From: Rhynchosporium graminicola
Lineage: Eukaryota; Ascomycota; Leotiomycetes; Helotiales; Ploettnerulaceae
Reading direction: 5' to 3'
NCBI GenBank assembly: GCA_900074885.1
Contig: FJUW01000060.1
Coordinates: forward strand, 436,555-500,554
Length of the DNA: 64,000 nt
Of the stretch, positions 12,973 to 24,998 are shown in pieces. The position numbers were made by a program, and so were the translations under genes. How positions within the stretch are numbered: position 1 is the first letter of the stretch; every line of letters begins with the position of its first letter. The notes below the pieces were generated by a model. It did not search any database. It was not told the origin of the DNA and saw only the letters and a list, made by a program, of their open reading frames with translations.

Positions 12973-13597
12973 GTTGGCACAGAAGCAAGGATGGGCAGGT
13001 GTGTATTTGGTCATGGGCGTTTGTTGGATTCTCGTGCAATATTTGATGTTGCTGTGATACTTGACGACTTTACTTGCTGCAATCCTTTTTTTTAAATATC
13101 AGGGACCTGCTACATGGAATTATATATGAAAGCAACAGAGCTTCACACATGTGATGGCTTTTCCCCCTATTTGAAAGGCACATAATATTACATGATATCA
13201 ATTTGCTTCACCTGAATATTGTATAATGTCTGTGTAAAAGTGGTTAGCTAAGTTTCCATGAAGAACGCAATTGTAATGATTGAAAGTCAAGTTGTAGTGA
13301 GGTAGATTGCAGTCAGTAGGAGGACAATTTATGCCTCTGGTTTGTGGTGGTTCCTTTGTTTAAAGCAGGCAGGCAAGGCTGACAATCCTCTAGCAGCCTT
13401 GCGCTCAAGGCAAGCCAAAATTGTGTAACTGAGATTCTTATATCAACAATCAACAAGCTCAATCGGCATCGATTCTTCCATCTACAACCAGACAGAGCAT
13501 TGCCCGTGGAATCTCGGATCTCTCACTCCTGATTTCTAGTTAGGTCTTCATATTGCAAGCGCAGATAGCGACCCTAATTCTCTCGAATCCAGAACCA
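12973..13597. other. Intergenic: CPS 3' region and cyclin-like gene promoter
   Basis: No coding feature is visible. The left part carries a T-run near 13087-13094 and AT-rich sequence suitable for CPS mRNA 3'-end formation. The right part is the upstream region of the cyclin-like gene that starts at 13598. Confidence 0.6.
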
Positions 13598-14847
13598 ATG
13601 GCCTTTCTCGACACAATTTCCAATCCCCTCGTAACGCCCTCGCAAATCACTACGTCGCAATCCCTCTCGAAGCTTCCAATTGAAATACAGGATAGCATAC
13701 GGTTTTATACGGCGAGATTGACGCAGGCGGCTGGGAGGCTGTTGAGGCTGCCGCAGGATATCACGGCGAAGGCGAATGTGCTATTGTTTAGGTATTGGGT
13801 TATTGATGGGTTTGGTTTTGGAGTTAGTGGAGGGAATGAGCAGGGGGATTGGGAGTTTAGCGTAAGTATGGCTTTTGTTCTTGGAGAGAGGAAGGGATGG
13901 GGAGTGGGAATGAGGCAGAGGGAAGGCAGGGAGAAGAAACTATAAGAGACTATGGTAGTATTGGGGACTGGGTTAGAGGATTCAGGGAGAGTGTGGAGGG
14001 AAGATCTGAAAGTGGGAGAGGAAGCGAATATCAGGTTGAAATCATGCTGACTTTATTTTCAACCAGGATATCTCAGCAGCAACACTCTACCTAACAGCCA
14101 AAATATCCTCATCTCCCCGCTCATTGCGAAGTATAACAAACATCTACGCATTCCTCCTCTCACCCACCGGCTCCGCATACCTCTCTTCATCCCCCTCCTC
14201 TTCCTCAGATGACAAATCCAATCCAGAAACATACTACCTCTCGGAATCAGCCTACATCTCCCAACGAAACCACCTCATGCATCTCGAAGGACAAATCCTA
14301 AACGCCTTGGGATTTGAGACCAAGGTTGTGCTTCCGCATGCGCTGGCTATCACATATCTCCAGACACTCGATGTGTTTAACACTCCTGCCAAAGGAAAAG
14401 AGCTCGGCCAACAGACGATCGCATGTTTAAATACGGCATTGCTGTCTCCACAAATGCTGTATTTAACACATCAACCTACGGCGTTGGCTACAGCAGCTAT
14501 CTATCTTGCAGCAAGGGAGATTGGGGTTAAGTTACCGGAAACGGAGTGGTGGGAAGTATTCGATTGTGAGAGAGAGGAGTTGGGGTTCTTGGTTGTCGCT
14601 AGTACGTGTTTATCCTCGCCTAAATTTGAGAGTAGGCAACGCTAATGTTCATGCAGTGGGCAGCTTGAAGGGATGGGTCGAGATGGAGATGAAAACGAGG
14701 AGTTGGGGCACGAGTGGGATGGTAAGGAGAGCTGATCTTGAATATTTACGAACAGCGAATGGGGAAAGGGGACAGGAGGAAGACGAGGAAAGGGAGATGG
14801 CGAGGATGCTGGATCAGAGAGTGCAAGGCGAGGAGGTTGTGGCTTGA
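13598..14847 (+). CDS. Cyclin-L/K-type cyclin domain protein
   Basis: Three exons: 13598-13861, 14067-14601, 14657-14847, giving 329 aa. Two cyclin folds can be followed: the first spans 'IQDSIRFYTARLTQAAGRLL' and 'TAKANVLLFRYW', then, after intron 1, 'ISAATLYLTAKISSSPRSLR'; the second includes 'ALATAAIYLAAREIGVKLP' and 'WWEVFDCEREELGFLV'. This arrangement is typical of transcription/splicing-associated cyclins (cyclin L, K) that partner CDK11/12-type kinases, not of cell-cycle B-type cyclins. A Ser-rich insert near residues 110-130 separates helices of the first fold. The acidic, Glu-rich C-terminus ends shortly after the second fold, so there is no long RS tail as in animal cyclin L. Intron 1 is long (205 bp). 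ATG 13598 is the first in-frame methionine before the conserved region. The kinase partner is not in the window. Confidence 0.82.
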
Positions 14848-17078
14848 TTTACTTTGATTGCAGTGTTGAGCAAAGCTGAGGTAGAAAAATCTTCCAGATG
14901 AAGAGAACCTGAACCTGCTTGCAAACCTCACAGTCAATACAAGAGGCAGACACTTTTCATACTCATCATGACACTCCTCAGGACCAATAAACCCATCTGC
15001 ATTGAAGTTGGTGTATTTAGTATCCATTTGCTGATTAGATAACGATTACATGAGATCGAAATGCCGTCACGCACTGCTATATCAATCATGTCCAGACTGT
15101 AGGAAATAAGCACCATACATTGTTCTCGTATTTCTGAAGCACTGACATGATGGGATTTTGATTATTTCAGGCTTATGGCTTAGTAGTTTGCCCTGGCAAA
15201 TAATCTGAAACCGTTTCTATTACGAGTCAAGCTTGGCAGTAGAATATTTCAAGATTTGAGAAAGCTACTCTCACTGGCTATTTTTTACCGATCAAACCTG
15301 TCTCGATACAGCAAGCTCTCGGGATATTAATTGCGGAAGTGGCAATCAACTAATGCTTTCCAAAAAAAAAAACCTTCGAAAGACGTGCCGCATGCTCTCT
15401 CCACCCTTCGAATCGGATTTCTTGCTTGAATTGTCCAGTCCAGTCTTCAAGCTCTCACTGAAGAAAATGTGTCGAGGGTTTCATATTCTGCAATCATCAT
15501 TCAAAACAATAACGCGGGAAACTGGCTTTCTCTGGTGTGTTTTGCGTGTCGAAGCTGTGATATATACGTATATTCTCCCGGGCCAATCAATCAGACTTTA
15601 CCGCTTTGCTTCGATTGAGGCGAGAAAAGCGTCATACATCTATCCTATCTCATGCCTAAGTTTTCATTTCTTTTTATCGATTCTTCTAAGCGTACTGTAC
15701 CTTTCACGCACGTCATAATACAATGCTAGCCGTCCAAGCCATCCCACTCACTCAATTGGAAGCTTGGTTCGCTTGCTTAACGATGCTAGCGCGGTATGAA
15801 TAACAACAATGGAAGTAGAATTGAAACACAAAGGTAAAGCGCCTGTAGGATTATTTCTGTTTAGGAATGGTTGTTGAGGATGGGGGTTCGCTTATGATGG
15901 CGCCGAGAGGTCGTGGGAAGGAAGGTATAGCTAGCTAGAGGCGTGTGTTTTGACTTGATGAAGAAAAGAAAATTCGCAGCGTGCTAATGATTGCGTAGAA
16001 GGAGAGTTGGGCTGCTGGGTTACTGTTTTCGTTAGTGATACGATGCAAATAGACTATATCTAGGGGGAAACTTCGAAGAATAAGTTACTAGAGTTTTGAA
16101 ATGCGAGGATTAAGAAAGGGGGTTTTTTACACTCAAAAGAGGTGGTTTTACTGGTCAGTTATACACGCACAGATAGATACAAGTAGAGATTGTCTTTCGT
16201 ATATTTAACTAGTTCTCTTGTGCGGCTGCTTGTTTGGGTCATGTGTTCTTCTTATGTTTATTTGATAATCTTGGTTTCTGATATATAGGCATAGGACAGC
16301 AAGGTCATATGCGGTTTAATAGTAAATATATAGAGACTTGTGGCTACTGATATAATGAATGACAGCTCTTGAGGAGTCTATTCAAGAAGCGACTACTGTA
16401 GTAGTAGATTAGTTGAATTGGCCGGGTATATCGTATTTCGCTGGGAGGATTCTGGTGTACATTTCGGATGTCACAAGACTTTCAAAGCTGTGTTTTGGTT
16501 TCAGTTATCAGCTTCGTGAGCCCCTTTGAATACTTTGAGAGATGAAAGTATATATCATGTAAGAGAAAGCCTGGATATAAAGTCTGGTCTTTTTGAAGAG
16601 CTTTGGAGACTTTCTCGGTGAACTGTGACATTGTGAAAGACACTCCGGATAATGGAAACAAGCATATCAGCTAGAGCCTGAAAGAGTATGATATTATTAT
16701 ATTCACGACAATGAACCTGAATGTATCAGCTAGAGCATGAAAAAATATCATACTGTTATGATGGAAGTGTTCCGGGACATGTATATACTGATCTTCAAAT
16801 CATAATCGGAACTTCGAGATTCAATAGTAACGTCGCAGCATTAGCTTATGACTTTGAAAGTTTCTCCAATCTGATACGTAATATAATTCTTCAAACTGAA
16901 CTAAGCTATCATACTAACGCTATCAAACTAAGATAAGCAAATTCACTTTTCGAAAACAATCAATACTAGCTCTACCATATTGTCGCCACGACACGAGCTT
17001 TAGTTATTTCAACTTCGAACCTGCTTGATAAAGTCATCACACAACTTCACGACATCGAAACAAAGGAAACTCATCATC
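14848..17078. other. Intergenic, 2.2 kb, no gene recognised
   Basis: Short frames on both strands lack domains and splice context. An A-run follows the TTTCC at 15358-15371. The right end is the upstream region of the kinase-like gene at 17079. I see no repeats of note. Confidence 0.5.
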
Positions 17079-18724
17079 ATGATTCCTCAAATCAAACATC
17101 CCGAGCACACCTCTTCGCTCTCCGCAGATGACTTCCCTCACGGCCCTCCCAGCTCTCCTGCTTCGAATGCCCTCTCTGACTTGATCGACGCTTCTGGACA
17201 CACTTTCGAGCCTTTAGAAGATGTCGATGTCAATGTCACCACCTCAAATAAGGACATTGCCAGTCCATCCACGATTACCTGGCCTCTTACGCCAATGTTT
17301 CCCTTCCTCTTCGGCCAGAAGACACTTCCTCTTGCCCGTCCTTCCTCTTCTAGCCAGAGGACCGTCATAATCGCCATCTCAGGCTGTTCCTCAGCTGGCA
17401 AATCTCTCCTGTCGAAGCTGCTTAGCAAAGTCTTCAGCGATTTTAAGGATATTCCAGCTAGGATCATCGCGCAGGATGATTTCTTCCACCCGAAGTATTT
17501 ACAGCGAATGCTGAGCTTCACTTCTACAGAGGCGGATGCAAAGTTCGTGGAGAGGAGCATTAGAGATGATGAGTTAGGCATGTACGCCATCTCCAAAAGT
17601 GGTGTTTGCGCCTCGAAGTCTTCCAATAGTCTTGCGACATGCACAGCCGGTAGAAAGATTCCTCTGTACCATGTCACAGGCCCAAACGCGGATTGTGATG
17701 AAGCAGTTGACTTTGTTGGTCTTGTTGATGTTCATGAAAACCTCAAGGCTACTGGCGACGTGAGACAGTATGGGAAGCGCTCTCCCTCCGATGACAGCTT
17801 GGATGAGTTTACTGGTTTGATTCGGAAGATGAAGGAGAAGATCGGTACTGATCATCCCCGGGGTCTAAACTTCGTGTTCGTTGAGGGATTCATGCTTCTC
17901 GCACCTCCTCCTACATACCCCTTCACCTCATCGGCCGATACAACCGACAATCTCTTCAACATTTCCGACGAGATCACTAAGATCGAGACCCTCGTCAAAC
18001 GCCTTGAAGACATTTCCGTAGAGCTCATCGCTAAGCATGATATTGATGCCGATCTCGAATGCGAGCGCGAAGCCATCGAGGCGCAGATCTGGAAGGTAAA
18101 TCTGGCCTCGAAGACACACATGCAGAGCATCTTCGATGTTAAGCTCTTTCTCGTTACCAGTAAGGATGAAGCCAAGCGTCGACGCTTCAAGCGGCCCATC
18201 TATAAAGCGCCCCGGAAGGCAAGAGGATGCCTGGACAGATGTGGAAGAGTGAGGGATACTTTGAAGAGGCTGTCTGGAAAGGATATGAGGAGAGCTACGG
18301 CTGGTTGTTCGACGACGAGGAGGGAGGAAGGCTGAGGGATCGGGAACCTGGGGTATCACTAAGTATGCAGGCTCTAGGTAGGCTAATACTTCATCTCCCT
18401 CCGAAGTACCCAAGAACCATCAATGATTACTCGCCGATTGATCTAAGTACTTATACCACCCGCGAGTACAGCAGAGGAAAGTCTACATCTACAATGTGCT
18501 ACTGTGATAGCCCGAGGGACAAAAAGTACCGGTCTCGAAACTGTCATACAGACAGACATACCTCGGTACTTGATTTGAATGACGATGCTGTAAACAATAG
18601 AACAATACCAGCCTACATACACAATTGGAAGTGCTCGAACGAATGGCAGAGCGTGACCAAAGACCTCGTCCTTCCACATCTAGATGATCTATCACAATCT
18701 ACTTTTCGTTTCGACCCTGAATAG
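17079..18724 (+). pseudogene. P-loop uridine/nicotinamide-riboside kinase-like gene with a 1-nt frameshift
   Basis: The product resembles fungal nucleoside-kinase-like P-loop NTPases of the NRK/uridine kinase superfamily, which phosphorylate ribosides with ATP. The Walker A loop 'GCSSAGKS' is near residues 102-109, followed by 'IIAQDDFFHP' and, in the second half, 'FVFVEGFMLL' and 'DVKLFLVTSKDEAKRRRFKRP'. The frame used from ATG 17079 runs to about 18207, but the conserved continuation ('PEGKRMPGQMWKSEGYFEE', then 'VWKGYEESYGWLF') is in another frame. Inserting one base between 18207 and 18208 rejoins the two halves, changing 'KAP' to a K-x-AP-EGK context. No intron can explain this, as the coding sequence is conserved on both sides. 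The lesion is either an assembly indel or a real inactivation. A ~100-residue N-terminal extension precedes the kinase core. The final stop at 18722-18724 is the frame's first stop, and a small 3' intron is possible. Confidence 0.7.
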
Positions 18725-19279
18725 CGCGACTGCAGTCTGCAACCAACCAGGAGTCCGAGTTGAGGAAGGCAAATTCGAAGGCGGATCTTTCATCTAGACC
18801 AGACTGATACTATAAGTATTAGCTCCGAGAGGCTCTAGTCAGCTCGTCTACTGTAGGTTGTAATTATATAAGTATCGGCGAGTCAAAGTCCCGGGCTTTT
18901 CGCGCCTACCGGAGGAAGCTATAAGCCTAGTCTCATACTTCTACCACCAACCAGTTCCTGCTAGTCCAAGGAAAACCAGACCAATCCAGATCACGTCCAC
19001 CACTAGGTAGGAACTGCGGCGCAATCTTCTTCCTCCACCGCCATCTTGCTTCTCGTCGACAAAATATCACGATGGTGTACCATTACAATTGAGTGAACGC
19101 CAGCACAGCATACCTAAACGACCCCTCTATCAATATACAATACCGTCTAATCGCTCTTATCCGACCCTGGTGATGGACCCCGCGTGGTGATACATATACA
19201 CCGGCTTCACCTCACCGACCTTTTGGACGGTCCGGTCTCTTCGTGTCGATGTCGAATTGCTCCTCTACACTCCCTCGCC
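18725..19279. other. Intergenic, promoter of the RBR ligase gene
   Basis: No coding feature is visible between the kinase-like gene and the RBR gene. The right half is C-rich and pyrimidine-biased on the plus strand, as is common for fungal leaders. Confidence 0.55.
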
Positions 19280-21362
19280 ATGAGCCTTCTCACGCGAACA
19301 CGTTCTGCTGACATGCAACCTGCGCTCCCGTCGGAATACAACGATGCCGACTACGTGACGGCCGTCCTCCAGCTTGAAGCCTCGCAGACAGAAGCTATAT
19401 TCGACGAGACCCTCGCAAAGGAAGCTGCGGGCCTAGGGATTATAATCTCGAGACCCGCCACCCCTCTCGATGGCCAGAACACGTACAATTCTGTCTGCGG
19501 GTCCGCCGACACGGTGCTGTCGCATCATCGAACTGCGTCGTCGGTATCGCATGGCAGCGCATCTACTGGCATGACTTCCCGATCGTCAAACGAACAATTA
19601 GATGGCTCGATACCAACGCAGCACCATGCAAGGAAGAGAATATCTGGGAGGCGGAGTTTGTCGTTTACGGAATATGAGAAATATTTAACACTGCAAACGA
19701 GCACGATACCTTTGCCTCCGCCACTGCCCGCGGAACCGGCGCCGAGCTTGTTTTCGGTGAGTACGAGGAAGAGTTATGTTAGTATTAAAAATGGGATTAA
19801 AAGTCGGTTCAGGTTGAGGAGAGTGAAATCGGCGGCGGATGATATGAAGTGAGTTCACTTTATTACTACTCTGTCTCAAGGTTGTAGATTACTGACAATT
19901 TAGTTCATGTATATGCTGCCGCGACGAATTCAAGAAGAGTTCCGCACTACAGACTCTCCCTTGTGGTCATAATTACTGCGACGCGTGTCTTCACGTTCTC
20001 ATCACACAAGCTGGAAACGACGAATCGAAAATGCCTCCTCGATGCTGTACACGAGCCATACCGAAGATCGTAATCAAAACTGTCTTGACCAAAGAAGAGC
20101 AAAATATTTTCATGAAAAATGTCCTCCAATTTAGCACACCATGGGAGTCTCGGATATTCTGTCCGAATCACACGTGTGGAGAGTTCATCCCGAAGCGGAA
20201 TAGGATCGATCCAAAACACCCATTCGAAATCGTCTGTCGCAATTGTAGGACGAAAGCCTGTTCGATCTGTAAGGGTTCTGCTCATGCATTCGGACAAGAT
20301 TGTCCGTCAGATTGGGAACTCGATGCTGTTCTTCAGATTGGGGAGAAGTCTGGTTGGAGGAGGTGTTATAAATGCCGAAACTTGGTTGAACTAACACAGG
20401 GTTGCAGTCATATTACATGTCGTTGTAAAGCGCAATTTTGTTACATCTGTGGGGCGGTCTGGGATCCAGTTGTAGGATGTCCAAACTACTGTAATGGAGA
20501 AGAAGAACTCGAAAGGAGGAGAGCTGAAGAGGAAGCTAGAATGGCAGAAGAAGAGGCTGAGAAGGCAGCAAAAGAAGAAGCCGAAAAACTTGCGACCGCC
20601 GCACGTCTCGAAGCCGAGCAACGCACCTCACAGAGTCCTGAATTGAAAGCTCTTCGTGCGAGACAAGTCGATGAACAAGAGAGGTTCTTGGCTTTTGAGA
20701 GGAGGATGAAATGGGTAATGTGGACGAGACATGGACAGTCCAAGATCGACACGTTGGAAAAGTATGATGAGTTGTTGCAAAAGATGAAGGAACGACATCA
20801 TCGCACTTCGGCGCATCTTGAGGATCGACAGGTTGCTGCTGAGATGGAACTGCGCGCTTCCTTGAAACAACAGGAAAGAAGTGTGCAGATCAGGTTGAGA
20901 CACATGGAGGCGTACTGCGACGGACTTGGGCTTAGTGCTTCGGGCGGAAATCCGGCAAGGGTAGTTACGGAGAGAGATCTGAGGGAGTTAGGACAACAGT
21001 ACAATGTCCGCGACGATCTGGATCGTCTGCATCAGAGTAAAGTCAATGTGATGCGCGATAAGCAGGCGAAGCAGATGGAGCAGTTGCTTGTGAGGCAGGA
21101 GGAAGAATTAGAGAAGCTCGGAAATAAGCAACGCGATGAACTCGACGCTTTGGACAGCGGCTTTGTGGGGGACGAGGATGTCTTCTTGAATGTTTTTGAG
21201 GAGAGAAGGAGGAGGTTAAGGAGGAGGTGGACACTTGCTGAGGAGATTGAAAGGAAGAGATTGGGGTTGATGAAGAATGTGAGCTTTGCTCCTATGCCGG
21301 AAGTCGAATGGCCGGATGTGGAACCGAAGCAGGAGCAAGGGTTGGAGGCTGTGAATGAGTAA
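19280..21362 (+). CDS. RBR-type (RING-IBR-RING2) E3 ubiquitin ligase
   Basis: Two exons, 19280-19848 and 19904-21362, 675 aa. The N-terminal ~190 residues are low-complexity and Ser-rich. Exon 2 opens with RING1: 'NSCICCRDEF', 'LPCGHNYCDACL', 'PPRCC'. The IBR follows ('CPNHTCGEFIP', 'CRNCRTKACSICKGSAH') and then RING2 ('RRCYKCRNLVELTQGCSHIT', 'CRCKAQFCYICG'). The Cys in 'GCSHITCRC' is the position that accepts ubiquitin as a thioester in RBR ligases. After RING2 comes a Glu/Ala/Lys/Arg-rich region of about 300 residues predicted to form long helices or coiled coil, then 'VSFAPMPEVEWPD' near the end. Related fungal proteins are annotated only as IBR-domain proteins; substrates are unknown. ATG 19280 is preferred over the upstream open frame because it follows a typical leader. 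Confidence 0.92.
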
Positions 21363-22654
21363 GAACGACTTGCTCTTTGGATGGCAGATTTCGCAGGACG
21401 TTCTGCACCACATACCGACACCACGGGATATTGAAGGACCACATCGTTTCTCACATTACTATGTCGAATATTTTCGCACATGCGCAAGTTTTCCTTTCTC
21501 ATTTGATACCTGGTTTAGCACGGCGTATTGGCATCGTACTGGGGGGAACTTTTCCCATGTATATTGGATAATATTTCGACCGGGAGATTTGCAGATCTTG
21601 GAAAAAAATTGGCAACGGAGCTAATGCAGGACCAGCAGATAAATTTAAGATAGGGTTGGAAATCACACGTCAAATTTGTGTCGTTGGCTACTTCTATGTT
21701 GATGGGCAGAGGACGAGGATGGTTAGGGGAGTAAGCCATACATTGTGGAGAATGGGAACGATGGTGATCTTGATTTTAGTATATATATACCCATTGTTGG
21801 ATAACATGTTAACAACAAGAACAAGGATTTCCGAATACGGTCTGTCTAAACACACAGGTCTCTCCCTTCTCTCGGTAAGACTTGTAATGTAAGTAAACAA
21901 CAAAATGCGAGCACGTGCGAGCACGTGCGACACCCCTTCCCATAAGATCATAACCTCGGCTCCCCGCATTGTTCCTCTCCGAAGTTCAAATTTGTAAGGT
22001 TCCCTCGAGCCGCGTCTGAACTTCGGTCTAGACCCACTACAGCTCCGCCACTGGATTCGGATAAGGACGATCCACCTCAGTAGTGGAGCTATAGGTTGGG
22101 GGTACTCGTTGACGTCATTTTCGTGAGGGGAGCTGGTTCCTGTGCATCATTCTCGAGATTGTCAGATTATTATTCTCTGTATTATATCTAACATGGTGGC
22201 AAAGTAGAGATACTCAATTAATCGAGTTGTACCTTGCTTTTCTGTTATAGTTTATATTCTTGGGCCAACCAGGCAAGTCTGAGACAAGATAAGATAAGAC
22301 TCGAGCGAAGAAAGATCGAAGGTCGAAGGTCGCAAGGAAGGGGGAAAGGAAAGGAAAGGAAAGGAAAGGAAAGAACGGAACGGAATGATACCGCGTGCAA
22401 AACTCCATCTTTCTGCACGACACGAGTCAAGAAGAGCTGCAAAGTTGGGTTCAACTGTTCAAGGGTTTACGAAGAGAGGCCGGCAGCACGAGACCATTCC
22501 AATACAATACAATACACTCACTACACGACCACACGACAGACTGACGAAGTTTGATGAAAGGGACCTGGTTGTGATATCATCATAACCGACAGAGAATTGA
22601 GGAGCTTGATCTGGAAGAGGACAGCCAGAAGGATATTCTCAGTCAGGAGTCAAG
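21363..22654. other. Intergenic 1.3 kb with direct repeats
   Basis: No gene recognised. The stretch contains a doubled CACGTG motif (21912-21917 and 21922-21927) and a GGAAA pentanucleotide tract (about 22342-22373). It is the upstream region of the acyl-CoA synthetase gene starting at 22655. Confidence 0.6.
22342..22373 (+). repeat. GGAAA microsatellite
   Basis: About six tandem copies of the pentanucleotide GGAAA form a purine-only tract upstream of the acyl-CoA synthetase gene. Confidence 0.85.
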
Positions 22655-24998
22655 ATGGGGCGCGAGATTCCTACGATTGAGATCCCGAAGACGGATGTTT
22701 GGGGTGCGCTATTTGAGAGGATTGATAGGGAGTTTCCTGATGATCAAGGTTAGTAGACAGGCGCGGGTTTCTATGTTTCAGTGAGAAATACCTGGCCGGG
22801 AATAGATGTGTTGGCTGGCGATGGACTTGGGGTTGTGCTGGATCTCGAGCGGTTCGGTTCGGTTCGGTTCAGTGTCGTTTAGGTGTTGGGAATTGTGTGC
22901 CTTTCCTGGCTCTTGAGGCCCTTTCCTCTGGAAATAGACCTGTTTGGGCACTTGAATTCTGCAGGAGGAGGTTGCTTGATGGGAAGCGGAAGCGGAAGCG
23001 GAAGGGGAAGGGGAAGGGGCGGGTGGTCATCAATGGGCAATCAAGTGTGAGCCTGCCGTACAGTCAGTCAGATTGCTCAAGCGAGTTCAATTGGCCTTCT
23101 CCCGCTTCCGCGATCACAAAGATGCTCCTCGTGTTCTCTCCTCTTTATGTATCACTCTCCTTTGACCCTTTCTTTAACTCCTCTCTCACAGTAATCTATC
23201 TCAACCCCCTCACCTCCCGGCAATATACCTACGCCTCTCTCCTTTTCACCACCCAGTCACTTGGAACCTACTTCCTCTCCTCGTCCTCCTTCCGCCTCCA
23301 AAAAGGCGATGTCCTCGCTCTGTTCGCGCAAAACTGCATCGATACTCCCGCCGTAACATGGGCCGCCCACTACGCCGGAGGTATCGTCTCGCCCGCAAAC
23401 CCAGCCTATACCGTTCGCGAACTCGTGCACCACTTACGCGATTCCGGCGCCAAGTTTTTGTTTACGCAGGAACATTTGCTGCCGGTGGCGCTGGAGGCTG
23501 CCAGGGAGTGTGGGGTGCCGAAGGGGAATGTGGTGTGTATGGGGGAGGGGAAGGAGAAACCGGATCCGAGGTCTGGCGTGAGGTGGTTACAGGATTTACT
23601 TGGGGAAGCCAAGAAGATTGTTGAGGAAAATGGCATCAAGGAAAGGGTGAAGGTGGATGTTGAGAATGACCTTGCGTTTTTGGTGTATTCGTCTGGCACG
23701 ACGGGATTGCCGAAGGGTGTTATGTTGTCTCATAGCAATGTGGTGAGTAACTTGTTCATGTTGAACAGTTCCGAGGGCGAAATTTTGCATTGGAAGAAGG
23801 ATAAAGTGTTGAGTGTTTTGCCGTATTATCATATTTATGGTAAGTTTGACTCTTTCCCCCTTCTCTCCTTTCCAAGCCCCCAAACAGAAGCTCGATATAC
23901 CTTTTCTCCTTGGAAAGATGCAAGCTGATAAAGGAAAGGCCTTCAAACCCTAATCCATCTCCCTGCCTACGCCGGCTTCACCACAGTCGTCATGTCCTCC
24001 TTCGATCTCAAGCTCTTCTGCTCGATTATCCAAAATCACAAAATAACATACACATACATCGCACCACCCGTCGTTCTCCATCTCGCCAAGAACCCCATCG
24101 TAAACGACTACGATCTGTCTTCCCTCCGCATGATGACATCTGGCGCCGCGCCATTAACCAGAGAGCTCATCTACGCCGTGAAAGAGCGTCTCGGCACAGA
24201 AGTCAAGCAAGCCTATGGTCTAAGCGAGACTTCCCCCGCAACACATATCCAGAAAGACTACTCCAACGGTCTCGGGTCCTGCGGTCCCGCTTTGCCGAAT
24301 CAGGTTATCAAGTTTATGGATTCGGATGGGAAGGAGGTGGAAGCAGGAAAGGAGGGAGAGGTTTGGGTGAAAGGGCCGAATGTATTCAAGGGGTATCATA
24401 ATAATGAGAAGGCGACGAGGGGGTGTATGACGGATGACGGGTTCTTCATGACGGGCGATATCGGGTACGAGGATGAGAGGGGGAATATGTTTATTACGGA
24501 TCGGGTCAAGGAGTTGATTAAGTGAGTTTGCTCTCCCTTTTTCTTTCTCTGGGGTGGTTGAGGATTTCTCGTAGGGAGAAAGATAGTGGAGCGTATAAGT
24601 GAATGAGATGCTGACGATTTAAAAAAAAAAATAGGTACAAAGGCTACCAAGTCGCGCCCGCCGAACTGGAAGGTCTCCTCAATTCCCACCCCCAAGTCGT
24701 CGATGTAGCCGTAATCGGCATTCACGACGCATCTCGCGAATCGGAAGTCCCGCTCGCATGTATCGTCGTCAAAGACGGCACTCCCTCCACGCAGGCGAAG
24801 CAGCAGGAGATGGAGAAAGAGATTGTGGACTGGTTGGCGAGTAAAGTGGCGAATCATAAACAGTTGAGAGGGGGCGTGTGGTTTGTGGATGAGGTGCCGA
24901 AGAGTGCGAGTGGCAAGATTTTGAGGAGGGTGTTGAAGGATAGGGCGAAGGATGAGGGGAGGGATGAGAGGGGGAAGAAGGAGAAGGCGAGGTTGTGA
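22655..24998 (+). CDS. 4-coumarate-CoA-ligase-like acyl-CoA synthetase, peroxisomal
   Basis: Four exons: 22655-22748, 23192-23839, 23939-24521, 24635-24998, 562 aa. ANL-superfamily enzyme that activates a carboxylate as acyl-AMP and transfers it to CoA. Motifs in order: A3-type loop 'YSSGTTGLPKGVMLSH' near 197-212, 'LPYYHIYG' at the end of exon 2, 'GAAPLTRE', 'QAYGLSETSPATH', 'MTGDIGYEDERGNMFITDR', hinge 'VKELIKYKGYQVAPAELE' spanning intron 3, and the catalytic Lys region 'PKSASGKILRRVLKDR' near the end. The C-terminus is Lys/Arg/Glu-rich and ends in Ala-Arg-Leu, a permitted variant of the PTS1 peroxisomal signal. Intron 1 is unusually long (443 bp) and carries two microsatellites. The exon 1 start is supported by matching phase and by '..LFERIDREFPDDQ' aligning before 'IYLNPLTSRQYTY'. 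The true substrate (fatty acid, phenylpropanoid or other) cannot be read from the sequence. Confidence 0.92.
22851..23018 (+). repeat. Two microsatellites inside intron 1 of the acyl-CoA synthetase gene
   Basis: Four copies of GGTTC at 22851-22870 and a GGAAGC/GGAAGG purine tract at about 22982-23018 lie within the 443-bp first intron. Confidence 0.85.

Noticed and set aside
14746..15027. Minus-strand frame starting with an EF-hand-like 'NADGFIGPEE'
   Set aside because: Only a single loop-like match, no flanking helices or second EF-hand, and half of it overlaps the 3' end of the cyclin-like gene.
15353..15718. 121-codon plus-strand frame with a hydrophobic end
   Set aside because: No domain, no conserved pattern, no upstream promoter features, and it starts in a homopolymer. 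I treat it as chance.
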